DNA from: Adiantum capillus-veneris
Taxonomy: Eukaryota > Streptophyta > Polypodiopsida > Polypodiales > Pteridaceae
Length of the DNA stretch: 64,000 nucleotides
Direction of reading: 5' to 3'
Assembly (NCBI GenBank): GCA_014529385.2
Contig: CM043961.1
Location: forward strand, 11,073,478-11,137,477
The notes beneath the pieces were generated by a model that saw only the letters and a list, made by a program, of their open reading frames with translations, had not been told where the DNA came from and did no database searches. Made by a program: the position numbers and the translations under genes. Position 1 is the stretch's first letter; every line of letters starts with the position of its first letter. This document shows positions 1 to 10,003 of the stretch, in pieces.

Positions 1-294
1 CTCCAAAAGGCTTTGTATTATACGTTTCTCCCATCAAGAGAGACATTTTACAATACAATTCTTTGTGTTCTTTGACCCAAGACCTCACACACCTTCGAAG
101 ATGGTGAGAGCTATTGGGGTATGAGAGTAGATTGAGAGAAAGAAGGAGTAGTCTTACGAGAAAGATGTACATCTCCTCACATAATCACTCATATTATCAT
201 AGCATAGCTTAGTAATTAGCATGGTAGAGGAGATGAGCATGCATTGAAGCTTGGCTCTTGGTTGGATTTGCATCACAAAGCCAAGAGTTGTTGG
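1..294 (-). repeat. R0 LTR fragment, left part
   Basis: This stretch matches 42423-42763 base for base over most of its length: the CTCCAAAAGGCTTTGTATTA opening, the AGAGAGACATTTTACAATAC block and the CATGCATTGAAGCTTGGCTC block are in both. The right copy has about 60 extra bases near 42487. The right copy lies inside the 5' LTR of the minus-strand chromovirus R0, so I read this as the same LTR of the R0 3' end, cut by C1 at 295. The rest of that LTR would lie beyond the left window edge and at 5444-6262. No gene is present. Confidence 0.6.
290..294. repeat. C1 target-site duplication, left
   Basis: GTTGG directly abuts the TGTTGGAATT start of the C1 LTR and recurs directly after the other LTR at 5439-5443. 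A 5-bp duplication is standard for LTR retrotransposons. Confidence 0.9.
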
Positions 295-521
295 TGTTGG
301 AATTAGGGTTGCAGAGAAACGCACATAGCTTGGAGAAGACGAAGGAAGCTCAAGGCACACAATAGAGAGTGTGTTACTTGGTGTGCAATGGAAAGATAGA
401 TAGCCCTAGAGTGATGGGCATATATACAATGCTCGAGGGAAAAAACCTCCTAAGGAGGGAAAAAATGCCCCGGCGGTCCTAGTGTGTTTACACACATCAC
501 TACCACATGTATATGGTAACA
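295..521 (-). repeat. C1 3' LTR
   Basis: This 227-bp LTR starts TGTTGGAATTAGGG and ends GGTAACA, pairing with 5212-5438. It contains a short inverted motif, CCTCCTAAGGAGG, near 449-461. The flanking polypurine tract at 522 marks it as the 3' LTR of a minus-strand element. Confidence 0.93.
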
Positions 522-534
522 ACTCCCCCCTAGA
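522..534 (-). other. C1 polypurine tract
   Basis: On the minus strand this reads TCTAGGGGGGAGT, directly next to the 3' LTR. This is where plus-strand DNA synthesis of the element would be primed. Confidence 0.85.
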
Positions 535-596
535 GTGATGCAGTGAATGAGAGCTGGCACATGAGTAAAGGGAAGTGCCATGCCTTGAGGACATGA

Positions 597-2518
597 TCAG
601 TCCACAAAGGGGAGTAAGCCCAAAGCTTTGCGGAAAGCTTCAAGCTTCTCACGAGACAATTCCTTTGTGAAAAGATCTTTAGGGTTGTCCTGTGTTGGCA
701 CATAAGCCAACATGATCTCTCCTACTGAGAGCCTCTCCCTGACATAGTGGTAATGCACCTCAATGTGCTTTGTGCGAGCATAAAAAATTGGGTTCCTCGC
801 AACTGCCAATGCGCTATGACTGTCATTGTAGATAGTGTTGGCAGTGTCCTGTCCAACACCCAAATCAGCCATAAGGAGTCTGAGCCATACACACTCAATT
901 GTAGCTGTGAAGACTGCCCTGTACTCAGCCTCACAACTCGAAGTGGCCACAATAGGTTGCTTCTTGCTCAACCATGATATACATAAACTGCCAAGCATGA
1001 AACAAAAACCACTTGTGGACACTCGTGTGTCAAAACAACTAGCACAATTTGAGTCCGAAAAAGCATGTAAGTCTGGCGGCAATGATCCCCCCTTGGGATA
1101 AAACAAGCCAAGATGTAAAGTGCCACTAAGGTAGCGGGAAATCCTCTTGACAGCCTGCGAATGCTTAGACCCTGGGCTATGCATAAATCTGCTGACTTGT
1201 GAGACTGCAAACTGAATTTCTGGCCTCGTGTTGCATACATAAATGAGGCAGCCAACAGCAGTTTGGTAAAGAGTGACATCAGCAGGATCACCAGCATCAT
1301 GTAGACTCAATTTCAAACCTGTTTCCATGGGAGTGGCAATAGGTTTGTAATCCTCAAGTCCAAACTTACATAGCAATGTCTCTATGTAACTTTTCTGACA
1401 CAAGGCAATACCACCATCACAGTGCTTAAACTGTATACCCAAGTAATGATGCAATAGCCCCAAATCTTTCATCTTGAAAGTAGCATTCAAATCAGCCTTA
1501 AATTCAGCAATATGTCTCTCATTTGGTCCAGTGATCAGCAAATCATCTACATAAAGAACCACAATGAGAAGTACATCACCCTCACAATTTACATACAATG
1601 TGCTTTCTGTTGGACTGTTACGAAACCCTTGTTTAACCAAATGAGTGTCAGCTTTCTCATACTAAGCACAAGGAGATTTCTTCAACCCATACAAATCCTT
1701 GTTACATTTGCGCACTTTGTCCTCTTGTCCTTTCTTGACAAAACCATGAGGCTGCGTTACATAAACTTCCTCAAATATGTCACCATTCAAGAAAGCAGTA
1801 ACAATGTATGATTGATGTACATCCCAACCAAAATGAGCTGCCAATGCACATAGAAAATGCACAGTAGTCATACGACAACTGGGAGAAAACGTCTCTTCAT
1901 AATCTAGGCCTTTTGTTGTGCATAACCCTTTGCAACAAGTCGGGCCTTATGGTGATCGATCTCACCATCCGGCTTGCGTTTCAACTTGTAAACCCACTTC
2001 ATACCAATGGCGTTTTTGCCAGGAGGCAAATCACATAAAGTCCATGTGTCATTTTCTATAAGTGCATCATATTCTGATTGCATGGCAACCATCCAATTTT
2101 CTGAATTCTGTGCTTCATCAAAAGATAGAGGCTCCTCAACATCTTGTAAGCTAGACACAGCCAAAGCATAACAATCTGATGCATAAGATGCATGGTGAGA
2201 GCCTGAACGAGTACGACTAGACAACGGTGCATCCATTTTACTGTCACGCAAAGTGTGCACCAGCCATTTTGGCATACCTCTAGCCTGCTCATTTTCAACC
2301 CTTTCCTCATCAAGTACATCATGTACATCTGCATCAGTAATAGGCTGATCTGTAACATTTTCAGAAACCCCCATAGGCTGTACATTTGCCTCGTTGGAAC
2401 TTACATTCATATTTCCACCATTGAAAAGAGGCAACAAAGTGTCATAAATGTCCTGTGAGCTTAAATTATTGTCTCTAGTACATGACAGTAAGGGCTGAAC
2501 AGAATCTTCCACAAACAC
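597..2518 (-). pseudogene. C1 reverse transcriptase and RNase H
   Basis: Three open stretches (1904-2518, 1662-1871, 597-1640) together cover a copia RT and RNase H. The first has the RT entry region, with WTLCDLPPGKNAIGMKWVYK and KARLVAKGYAQ. The middle one has the fingers, with TAFLNGDIFEEVYVTQP. The last, 347 residues, has the active site YVDD at residues 30-33, then RNase H with SDSN (D196), SSCEAEY (E237) and a C-terminal KHIEVHYHYVRE. The catalytic residues survive, but stops or shifts near 1641-1661 and 1872-1903 break the frame. Nothing suggests host use. Confidence 0.9.
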
Positions 2519-2635
2519 TACATCCCGTCAAACAAGAATTTGTTTTGTTTGCGGATGATACAACATGTAACCTTTGCTTTCAGCACTATAACCAACAAAA
2601 ATACATTTCACAACCTTACCATCCAATTTTCTGAG

Positions 2636-3139
2636 CTATGTTTGTGGCACCAAAGCATATGCCAAACAGCCAAAAACACGCATGTGCTCAATAGAAGGCT
2701 TTCTATCATGCCATGCTTCATATGGAGTAATAGATTGCAAAGATTTTGTAGGACACCTGTTTAGTACATAAGTGGCACACATGATGGCCTCAAGCCAAAA
2801 AGAATGCGGCAAAGCTTGACTTTTGACCATACATTGTGCCATTTCCATAAGTGACCTGTTTTTCCTCTCAGCAACACCATAAGGCACTGTACATTGGTGT
2901 TTTATCCCACGACTAGCCAGAAATGCATTGAATTCATGAGACATATACTCCCCCCCTCGATCGGAATGGAGGGTGCCCATAGTACATTTCGAAACATTTT
3001 CAGCCATAGCCAGAAATTGTTTGAAGCACATAAAAACTTCGGACTTCGCTTTAAGCGGAAATACCCATGTATGCCTAGAGTAATCAAAGTCACGAAGTAA
3101 AGGTAATTGCCCAAGGATGGAGTTTTCATGGGCCCACAA
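2636..3139 (-). pseudogene. C1 integrase core
   Basis: A 167-residue open stretch carries the copia integrase core. LHSDRGGEYMS (D60) and GVAERKNRSLMEMA (E91) are the second and third acidic residues. Copia integrases normally have about five more residues (a TPQQN-like loop) between PY and GVAERK. Here the text is VPYGVAERK, so D and E are 30 rather than about 35 residues apart, which would be expected to spoil the active site. After E91 the usual SFWLEAIMCATYVLNRCPTK block follows. The frame is shifted from that of the upstream protease stretch. Confidence 0.88.
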
Positions 3140-3156
3140 ACATCACTATGCACAAG

Positions 3157-3861
3157 CTACAACCTGCATGTGGCCCGAACTGAACCATCCTTTGGAAACT
3201 TAGAACACTTCATCTTACCCAAAATACAGCCTTTACAAACATGTTTGACAGGTGCTTCAAGAGGCGACAAAGAAGCAACCATATTAGATTTCTGCAAACG
3301 CAGCAAATTGGCAAAATTTAGATGACCAAAATGTGCATGCCAAAGTTTTGTATCTGAAATAGCCCTTGAATCTGCAACAACATTTGCAAAATTTTGTCCA
3401 CACTTGTCATACAAAGTGAGGTTATATAGCCCACGGCATAAAAGGCCAGATGCAACAATTTCATCACGAAAATTGAGATCATGAACTATACATCTGTCAT
3501 CCACAAATTTGACTACAAGTCCAAGTCTAGCAAGTGTGTATACAGACAAGAGATTCTTCTTGATCCCAGGTACATAAAGTGCATCAACAAGTGTGAAGGA
3601 ACTGCCATTTGTAGTAGTAAGCACAATCTTTCCAACTCCCTGAACCGGATAAGAGGCATTGTTGGTACAAGTGACTGAATTCCCATGAGGGACAGACTCG
3701 AGAGAGGTGAATAATTCACAATGTGAGGTAATGTGCTTTGTAGCACCACAGTCGAAATACCACACATGTGAATCTGCAACAACTAACAAGCATGCATCAT
3801 GGACAGCAGGATTGTAAGTGCACTGCGCTAAAAGCCCATTCTGCATCAACATCAACAACAC
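3157..3861 (-). pseudogene. C1 protease and integrase zinc-binding region
   Basis: This 234-residue open stretch starts after the gag zinc knuckle. WYFDCGATKHIT (residues 34-45) is the retropepsin active site, with the usual D-S-G-A changed to D-C-G-A. VPGIKKNLLSV at about 98-108 is the typical C-terminal part. Residues 174-213 give the integrase HHCC zinc finger: LWHAHFGHLN, then CKGCILGK. The frame runs out at about 3157, where the integrase core changes frame. Confidence 0.87.
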
Positions 3862-4960
3862 AGTCTCCTTTCATAGAAGACTCAACAATGGCTGCATTTG
3901 TAGTGAAACCAGCATTTGCAGTGGAACCACCCTCTTTCTTCTTAGCCTCTTTGGCCTTCAACTTAGGACACGACTTAATCAAGTGATCATTAGCTTTACA
4001 ATAATGGCAATACATTTTCTTTTTTTTCCTTATCACCAAAATTTCCAAAGTAATTGATGACAGCAAAAGCATTAGGAACATAATTTTTTCCACTCGCAGC
4101 AGAACCATAAGAAGTGGTTGTATTGTTGTTACCACCCTTTCTCTGAGAAGCAATAAAAGCCTATTCAACTGCACGCTGCCTAGTCCTGTTTTTTCTAGAA
4201 AGTGACTCTTGCAACAGCAATGTGCATAATGCATCAAACTTGACAACTTTAGGATTTCCTTGGGTTATAAGTACTAGGAAAAGCCTGGTAAGAATCTGGT
4301 AAGGCATCAAGAACAGTCTGCACAAGGGAACTGTCTGAAATGACTTCACATGCAGAAATAAGTTGCTCATTGATATCCTTGACACTAGCAAGGAAAGTGT
4401 CCATAATCATCTTACTCATGCATAATCTTCGACGACAACTCTTTACGTAGCAAAGCAATTTTAGCCTCATTGCGACTTGAATAAAGACCAGCCAAAATAT
4501 CCCAAGCCTGTTTTGCAGATTTTACTGAACGGATGTGAGGAACAATGGTGCGCTTCACAGACAATGCAATCAATGCATAATCCTACGCATCCTTTACATC
4601 CCAACGAGCTTGTTCTGCCATAGGCAAAACAACTCTAATAGTAGAAATCTTTGCAGCAAGACCTGCAACATCCTCAATATCGCCTACATCCTCAAAACCA
4701 GGATGTACATCAATGCCCTACACCATCTTCCAGACACTCTTTGACACAAGAACGTGTTGCATCATATAAGCCCACAAAGGGTAATTGTTCCCATCCAACC
4801 TGTCCTCAACAACACACATCTTGAAGACATCTGTGTTGTTGTGAGCCACGGTAAATGCTGCACTTGATGTGAAAACTGCTCGAAAATAGGAGAAATGGAG
4901 CGGGAACAACACATGCTATATAGCACAAACCATAGAAGACTGTAAGGCACCTGTTATGCA
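3862..4960 (-). pseudogene. C1 gag
   Basis: The copia gag is scattered over several frames. LDGNNYPLWAYMMQHVL near 4750-4800 is the N-terminal part of plant copia gag. VKDINEQLISACEVISDSS and VQTVLDALPDSYQAF (4249-4400) are the UBN2-type capsid part. CHYCKANDHLIKSC (about 3975-4015) is a CX2CX4HX4C zinc knuckle. Upstream of about 4960 to the primer site at 5210 is leader. At least three frame changes make it nonfunctional. Confidence 0.82.
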
Positions 4961-5197
4961 GAAATCGACAATGATAGAAATTTTGCACAAAATGACAAAA
5001 TTGCCTGTGCAGACCCGCCTGTAGTGGAAATGGAGGCCGAAATGAGCTAGAATAAAAAATCTGAGCAGAATGAGCCCTACGAGCCCTCCCATAATATTTG
5101 TCGACCTGCGAACGCTCGCCAAAGCTCACTATAATCGGAGAAAATGAGCAGGCGTGTGCTGGAGCAGCTGGCGACTAAGCCCGGGAGGATGTAACCT

Positions 5198-5210
5198 GCT
5201 CTGATACCAA
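5198..5210 (-). other. C1 primer-binding site
   Basis: The minus strand reads TTGGTATCAGAGC, one base from the end of the 5' LTR. TGGTATCAGAGC is the usual initiator-methionine tRNA primer site of plant copia elements and many chromoviruses. Confidence 0.9.
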
Positions 5211-5211
5211 A

Positions 5212-5438
5212 TGTTGGAATTAGGGTTGCAGAGAAACGCACATAGCTTGGAGAAGACGAACGAAGCTCAAGGCACACAATAGAGAGTGTGCTACTTGGTG
5301 TGCAATGGAAAGATAGATAGCCCTACAGCGATGGGCGTACATACAATGCACGGGGAAAAAAACCTCCTAAAGAGGGAAAAAATGCCCCGGCGGTCCTAGT
5401 GTGTTCACACAGAGCACTACCACATGTATATGGTAACA
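5212..5438 (-). repeat. C1 5' LTR
   Basis: This is a 227-bp partner of 295-521, with the same TG...CA ends and about 13 differences spread along it. The GTTGG duplication follows at 5439-5443. Confidence 0.93.
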
Positions 5439-5443
5439 GTTGG
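5439..5443. repeat. C1 target-site duplication, right
   Basis: GTTGG matches 290-294 and marks the right end of the C1 insertion. Confidence 0.9.
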
Positions 5444-6262
5444 TGTAGGCCTCCCTTCTCACAAGCTTGGAGTAGGTGATAAGTTTTCCATTAAAGCTTG
5501 AGAAGGAGAGAGAGAGTCTTCTTGCTTCACACATGAGCTTGTGTGTGAGTGTGTGAGATAATGCCTTGTAAAATTCAGCCCTCTCTCTCTCTCTTGGTCG
5601 ACCCCTCTTGCTAATTACTCTTGCTAGCACCTCATTGGACCTCTCCAGGCTTAGCCAATGAAGAATAAGTAGTATAAGTGATAGCCTTCTAACACGTGTC
5701 CCCTTTTCCCTTTTGTGAGAGATTTAGGTAATTAATTAATGCAACTAAACTCTCATTGGACCCCTTTGTCTCCTAACCAATAGGAATCAGGCAAGCCATT
5801 GGGCTGCTGAATGCTCATTGAACCCCTTGGGAGACTGTCCAATAGTCTTCTAGAGAGCTTAATTCTTATTGGTTCTTTTATTAAGTGTTTTTAAATTAAT
5901 TAAACTAGATTTACTCTAGCCTGATTCTCATTGGTCCACCTCCATGGCCTTCCAATAGGATTTGAGTACACCTTGTGGACATCTGGGCTAGGGAGCTGAC
6001 ATGTGTCCCTCATTCCCTTTGTGTAAAGGAAGCTTGTGAGTGGGTGTGTGTGTGTGTTTTTCTCTCTCAGCCCCTACTTGCAAGGCTATCCCCCTCCTTT
6101 GTAGGATTTGTGAAGACTTTTTTGGTACACACTAAGCATCCAATTTAACTAAGCTTGGACCATTGGACACAACCTTTGAATTTTGGAACCTTAGCATTAT
6201 GGAAGTCTTAATGAGCTGAACCTTAGGGTCTTTAAAGCCCATTGTTGCACATTGCTCTTCTG
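5444..6262 (-). repeat. Probable remainder of R0 3' LTR
   Basis: No gene is visible. The segment lies between C1 and a polypurine-like tract at about 6265-6280, so it is best read as the rest of the R0 3' LTR. It ends ...TCTTCTGCA next to the tract, compatible with an LTR that starts TG on the minus strand. It carries an array of ATTGG/CCAAT pairs, listed separately. The right-hand R0 LTR is cut before this part, so the assignment cannot be checked inside the window. Confidence 0.45.
5625..5965. promoter_or_regulatory. Array of ATTGG/CCAAT pairs
   Basis: Four units each join a (CT)CATTG(G/A)ACC-like left half to a CCAAT right half 17-30 bases later: 5631-5660, 5750-5783, 5811-5843 and 5925-5957. 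A single TTATTGG lies at 5865. The right halves read CCAATG, CCAATAGGA, CCAATAG and CCAATAGGA. CCAAT is the NF-Y recognition core, so this could be an enhancer-like part of an LTR. That role is inference. Confidence 0.4.
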
Positions 6263-6264
6263 CA

Positions 6265-6280
6265 TATGCCCCCCCCCCGG
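6265..6280 (-). other. Candidate R0 polypurine tract
   Basis: The minus strand has a run of ten G followed by CATATGC, just downstream of the R0 pol stop at 6692. It fits a gypsy polypurine tract in position and composition. The 411 bases between here and the stop (6281-6691) hold no recognisable gene and would be the 3' untranslated part. Confidence 0.45.
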
Positions 6281-6691
6281 TTGGATCCCTATTTTCCCTC
6301 CTTTGGATCCCTATGGTGGCCGGTCTGCCAGCTTAACCAATATTCTCTCTTAAAATCATAGTCGTGCTCGACTATGGGGTAGAGAAGATCAAGCCTATTC
6401 ATTAGTCCTTTTTCTAGCAGGTAGAGGATCCCTACGTTACCCTACAACATCGTTCCAAAATGGATGACTAGTCCATTTGGCGCTTGAGAGCCTAAGCTTC
6501 CACAAGCATGTCTGCACATTAGTCCTATCAATCTTCCATAGCAGAGTGACAAGCTGTACTTGGTGTTTGGGAGACGTCGTCTCCGTAAACTTGATCTAGG
6601 CATGCATACTACTTCGCATTTGTGCACAATAAAGAAAAAGAGAGTCTTATAAGACAAAAACTTTGTTCATTTTAAACATTTGTACATTTGC

Positions 6692-7506
6692 TTACTCTAG
6701 GGAAGCATTGTAAGCATTGACAAGGTTTAGGTTATCCTTTGATTGTATGCCTTCCATCCATCTAGCATCTTCAAAAGGATAATTCTTAAACTTAATACGA
6801 TATTGTCGTATAGTCTTACCGCCTCTTAGTACCTTGTCTTCATGTCGGAGAATGGACTCAAGCTGCAGCACCTCTTCTTGGTCCTCGATCTCCGGTGGGT
6901 CTTCAATAGTTGGTTCTTGAGGTGGTTCTCCTTTGTAAGGCTTTAGTAGGCTCACATGGAAAGCATGGTGTATGAGCCAATGGCTGGGAAACTTGAGTTG
7001 ATAGGCCATCTCCTTGATTGGCCTAAGAATATGGAAGGGACCATAGTACCTTTTTGCTAACTTAGCATAGTACTTTTGGTGTCCTGTTGGATTCTTGCCC
7101 GTCGTGTGCCTTAATCGAGCCTTGGAAAATTTGAGTAAGACCCAATCATTTTCTTTAAAGGCTTGGGCTCTTCTGTGCTTATTAGCAGCAGCAGCCTTTT
7201 GCCTTTGCTGTGAGATAGAGATATCATCCTTAATCTTTTGGAAAGATTCTTGTAGGTCTTGGCTATACTCATCTGCAACGAAGATCTTCCCGTGTACCTT
7301 AAGTAGCAGGGCACTTTTTGATCTTCCCTCAATTACCTCAAAAGGTGCTTTCCCCGTGGAAGTATGTACAGTGTTGTTGTAGGCATACTCCACTAAGGGT
7401 AAGTACTTCTCCCATTGGGATCTTTGATCTACTTCCATTACGTAGCTTTTAGTAGATCAAGAATGGTTAGGTTAGCTATTTCACTTTGGCCATCCGTTTG
7501 TGGGTG
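6692..7506 (-). pseudogene. R0 integrase C-terminal part and chromodomain
   Basis: The conserved YHPQTDGQSEIAN block, with the third integrase catalytic residue E, lies at 7470-7506 and continues as NLTILDLLKAT to about 7440. A one-base frame change then leads into a 248-residue open stretch (6692-7438). That stretch has EYAYNNTVHTSTGKAPFEV, the GPFHILRPI fold of the C-terminal integrase domain, SHWLIHHAFHVSLLKPY, and a chromodomain near the end with IRQYRIKFKNYPFEDARWM. Chromodomains of this kind direct chromovirus insertion to marked chromatin. The N-terminal integrase lies 31 kb away at 38749-39142 because R1 is inserted between. Confidence 0.92.
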
Positions 7507-7511
7507 ATAGG
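7507..7511. repeat. R1 target-site duplication, left
   Basis: ATAGG lies directly before the TGTTAACCC LTR start and recurs at 38744-38748. Reading across the pair restores the R0 integrase peptide order ...NFSSAY then YHPQTDG. Confidence 0.93.
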
Positions 7512-7799
7512 TGTTAACCCTCACGCACATTCCTATCACCTAAGACGGACGCCGTATTATTTATTTGGTAGAGTCAGTACCGGGCTTGTCGGTCCAATAA
7601 GAAAAGGGTAAGAGTGATCGCCGATGAGAGGCGCACTCTAACTGGAACATTCAAGGGATTAGTTGGCTAAGCATGGGCACCCAAGTGTGAATGGGGCGAG
7701 CTCATATAAAAGTCAACTAGACCTAAAAATCACTTATTCTCTCATTTTTGCAATTGAAGAGTGCTCTTGCTCCATCTCCATCTTCTTCTTCTTCACCTC

Positions 7800-7833
<34 letters not shown>

Positions 7834-7866
7834 CGTGCGTGCGTGTGTGTGTGTGTGTGTGTGCGC

Positions 7867-7961
<95 letters not shown>

Positions 7962-8188
7962 CGATCGAGCATTGTGGCGACACGAAGGCGTGAGCGCGGC
8001 TTAGCGGCGTCTCCCTCTTCTTCATGGCGAGGAATCCTCTACGACAGCAAGCGTAGAGAGGTGAGTGACACACCATCGTTTTCTTTGAGATTACTAGTTT
8101 AGGCTAGTTGTGTGCTTGGAGCCATCTGTGGCTTGCACACAATGTACTGGCAAGTTCTTTGCATTGACACGTGCGACATACGCGCACA
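7512..8188 (+). repeat. R1 5' LTR
   Basis: This 677-bp LTR runs from TGTTAACCCTCACG to CGCGCACA. It contains a CATATAAAAG TATA-like site at about 7703-7712 followed by a (GT)n(GA)n tract. It pairs with 35451-35867 plus 38584-38743. The first 300 bases are nearly identical in the two copies; differences cluster in and after the microsatellite. Confidence 0.92.
7802..7958. repeat. (GT)n(GA)n microsatellite in R1 LTR
   Basis: A run of GT with interspersed GCGT (7802-7866) passes straight into about 45 GA repeats (7869-7958). It lies about 90 bases after the TATA-like site, so it would fall near the start of the element's RNA. The long open frames across it are low-complexity artefacts. Confidence 0.95.
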
Positions 8189-8192
8189 TTTT

Positions 8193-8210
8193 TGGCACCG
8201 TTACCGGGGA
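8193..8210 (+). other. R1 primer-binding site
   Basis: TGGCACCGTTACCGGGGA lies four bases after the 5' LTR. It differs by two bases from the TGGCGCCGTTGCCGGGGA sequence found after the 5' LTR of many plant Athila/Tat-type gypsy elements. Confidence 0.85.
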
Positions 8211-9089
8211 ATGCCATACACTAAGCTTGATTTTGTGGTGCAATTTCAATTGTAGGAAAGGTAGGGAAGGAAGGTGTGTGTGTTGAGAAGAAGGATTTTG
8301 TTTTTGCTACTGTGTATTTCTTTGTTAATGAAGTTTTGAAAGGTACTGTGTTTTCTCTGTGATAAGGTGTTAGTATTAAGGTTGTTAGTGCTGTGTAATG
8401 TAAAGTACAGTAAGTAGGAAGTAGATTTGTTAGAGCTAATGAAGTGTGTTAGTGTGTAACAGTAGGTGTATTAGTTGTAAGTAGGTAGGTAGAGTGTGTG
8501 TGTGCTCGCGCGCAGGGCACGACGACCTTATCCAAAGAAAAAAAAAGGTAGGACCGGGATCAAGAATATCTCCAAGACCAAAGCCCAGACCTAAGCCCAA
8601 GCTCACGCTCGGGCTCAGGCCTCTGTCGTCCTTTAAAATTACGAATTTTACCTTCACACGTAGCTAAAAATCGGCTTTTTTGAGGACCAACGGAGCTTCA
8701 GGTGATCGAACATTGTGCTGTAAAGCACACCGTGACCCTCTAAGTGATATGCTCATTTTGAGATATCACGCACTTTAATAAAAAAACCGATCATTAAAAA
8801 ACATTAAAAAGCATAAAAAAACGAGTGAAAACGGACACCTAAAAAAGTAAGAGGTTAACCTTTGAGGTTATTCGCCAACGCTTGTAGGGTGCCAAAAGCA
8901 CATGCATCTGTGCTCTGGTCGTGTGCTAGAGACGGAGCAACTAGAGAGAATTTTGACTTACACGAGTTCTCAATATCCACCTACCTTAGGTTCTGAGCCC
9001 TCGGCGGGGATCCAAGGTAGTACAAACCAAGACGCAAACATAGCGGCTAGTGACTCTTTGACTACGACGTCATGTAGGGTTTTCCAATG
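8211..9089 (+). other. R1 leader, no gene seen
   Basis: About 880 bases lie between the primer site and the first gag-like frame. A CCAAGACC/AAGCCC-rich stretch lies at 8566-8625 and a run of AAAAAAACC-type motifs at 8777-8850. Short open frames here have no protein-like composition. An open stretch from 8902 overlaps the start of gag and could be an alternative gag start. Confidence 0.5.
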
Positions 9090-10000
9090 CCTAATCCCGA
9101 TAGCTCAAGCCAAGACATGCATGCCATGGGCCCGCAGTCCGGACCGAGCGTGCTTAGCCGCTTGAAGGAAACCTTTAGTAGAGCCACTCGCTCCGAACAT
9201 GGAGCTAATGATATAAATAAGGGGGGTGGGGAAGTAAATTAGCCATTCATGATCAACGTAGACCCTATGCCCTTAGAGAATGTGCATGTGAATACTTCAT
9301 TCACTGCACCTCCTGACTCTTCAGAGCTATTACCCTCCGAGGTCATATTACCCGATGGTAGAAGCCTTGTCGAAGTCCAAGAGGTTGAGCGGTATATCCT
9401 TGCAGCGAGGAAAAAGGAAATCGAGAGCTTACGCAAGGTGGAGCAACAAAGAGAGTTAAAAGCGAAAGACCCTATGTCAATATCCTTGCTAAGAGAGCAA
9501 TCGAGTGCTCTTGAATTAGCGACCACTAAGGGTCAACCCCTAGAAAGCAACATTGCATCTAGCTCAACGGACACCCCTAGCACCTCAATCCTAGATGGAG
9601 CGTTCTTAAATGAGAACTGAGAGTACGAACTACAAACGGAAACTCTAACCGACCTATACACAGGTCACACCTATCACGTGGATTGGTTAGATGTCCTACA
9701 ATCCACAATGGGTGCTACTATTGTGGAGGATCAACAACAAAGAGTTTGTGAGGTCATCCATAGGGTCATTGAGTTAGAGAGGCAGAACAAGGGGATCCAC
9801 ATGCCTTCAATGGGTCTCATGAGATTCTTGGATACAGGAAAGTCTAAATAACCGACCTTATCACAAATGGAGACTCCCTCGGTAAGTCCGATGGATCCTC
9901 CATATTTTGTTTCGCCAGGGGACTCAGTGCAATCTGAGCCCGCAAGTGATAGCTTTACCTTTCCAAGTCTAGCTCATCTTTCCCTTGATGACACCACGGC
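9090..10000 (+). pseudogene. R1 gag, N-terminal part
   Basis: One frame from about 9090 encodes MPNPDSSSQDMHAMG and onward. It is interrupted by in-frame stops at about 9238 (TAG), 9618 (TGA) and 9849 (TAA) but otherwise stays in phase up to the R2 insertion at 10000. The stretch at 9249-9620 is charged and helix-prone (KKEIESLRKVEQQRELKAK). Reading over the R2 insertion with one copy of CTAC gives TTAT then MPTPMMGM in the same frame at 29667, which confirms that this is the first half of the R1 gag. No domain is recognisable in this part. Confidence 0.7.
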
Positions 10001-10003
10001 TAC
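10000..10003. repeat. R2 target-site duplication, left
   Basis: CTAC directly precedes TGAGGCAGTC and recurs at 29663-29666. Removing R2 plus one copy restores the R1 gag frame. Confidence 0.85.

Larger units (their letters stand above)
295..5438 (-). mobile_element. C1: complete Ty1/copia retrotransposon, inactivated
   Basis: C1 is a 5144-bp element with two 227-bp LTRs (TGTTGG...TAACA), a tRNA-iMet-type primer site, a polypurine tract and a GTTGG duplication on both sides. The minus-strand order is gag, protease, integrase, RT, RNase H, which is the copia order. I count about 13 mismatches between the LTRs (roughly 94 percent identity), so it is not very recent. The single gag-pol frame is now at least seven pieces, broken by stops and shifts. 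It sits inside an R0 LTR and is the youngest element at that spot. Confidence 0.95.

Noticed and set aside
5198-5210. A tRNA gene suggested by the tRNA-like sequence
   Set aside because: Only the 3' end complement of a tRNA is present, as expected for a primer-binding site.
7663-8102. Overlapping long open frames with Cys-Val, Arg-Glu or Ser-Leu repeats
   Set aside because: They only read the GT/GA microsatellite of the R1 LTR. The same holds for frames at 43235-43804, 35603-35995 and 49940-50194.
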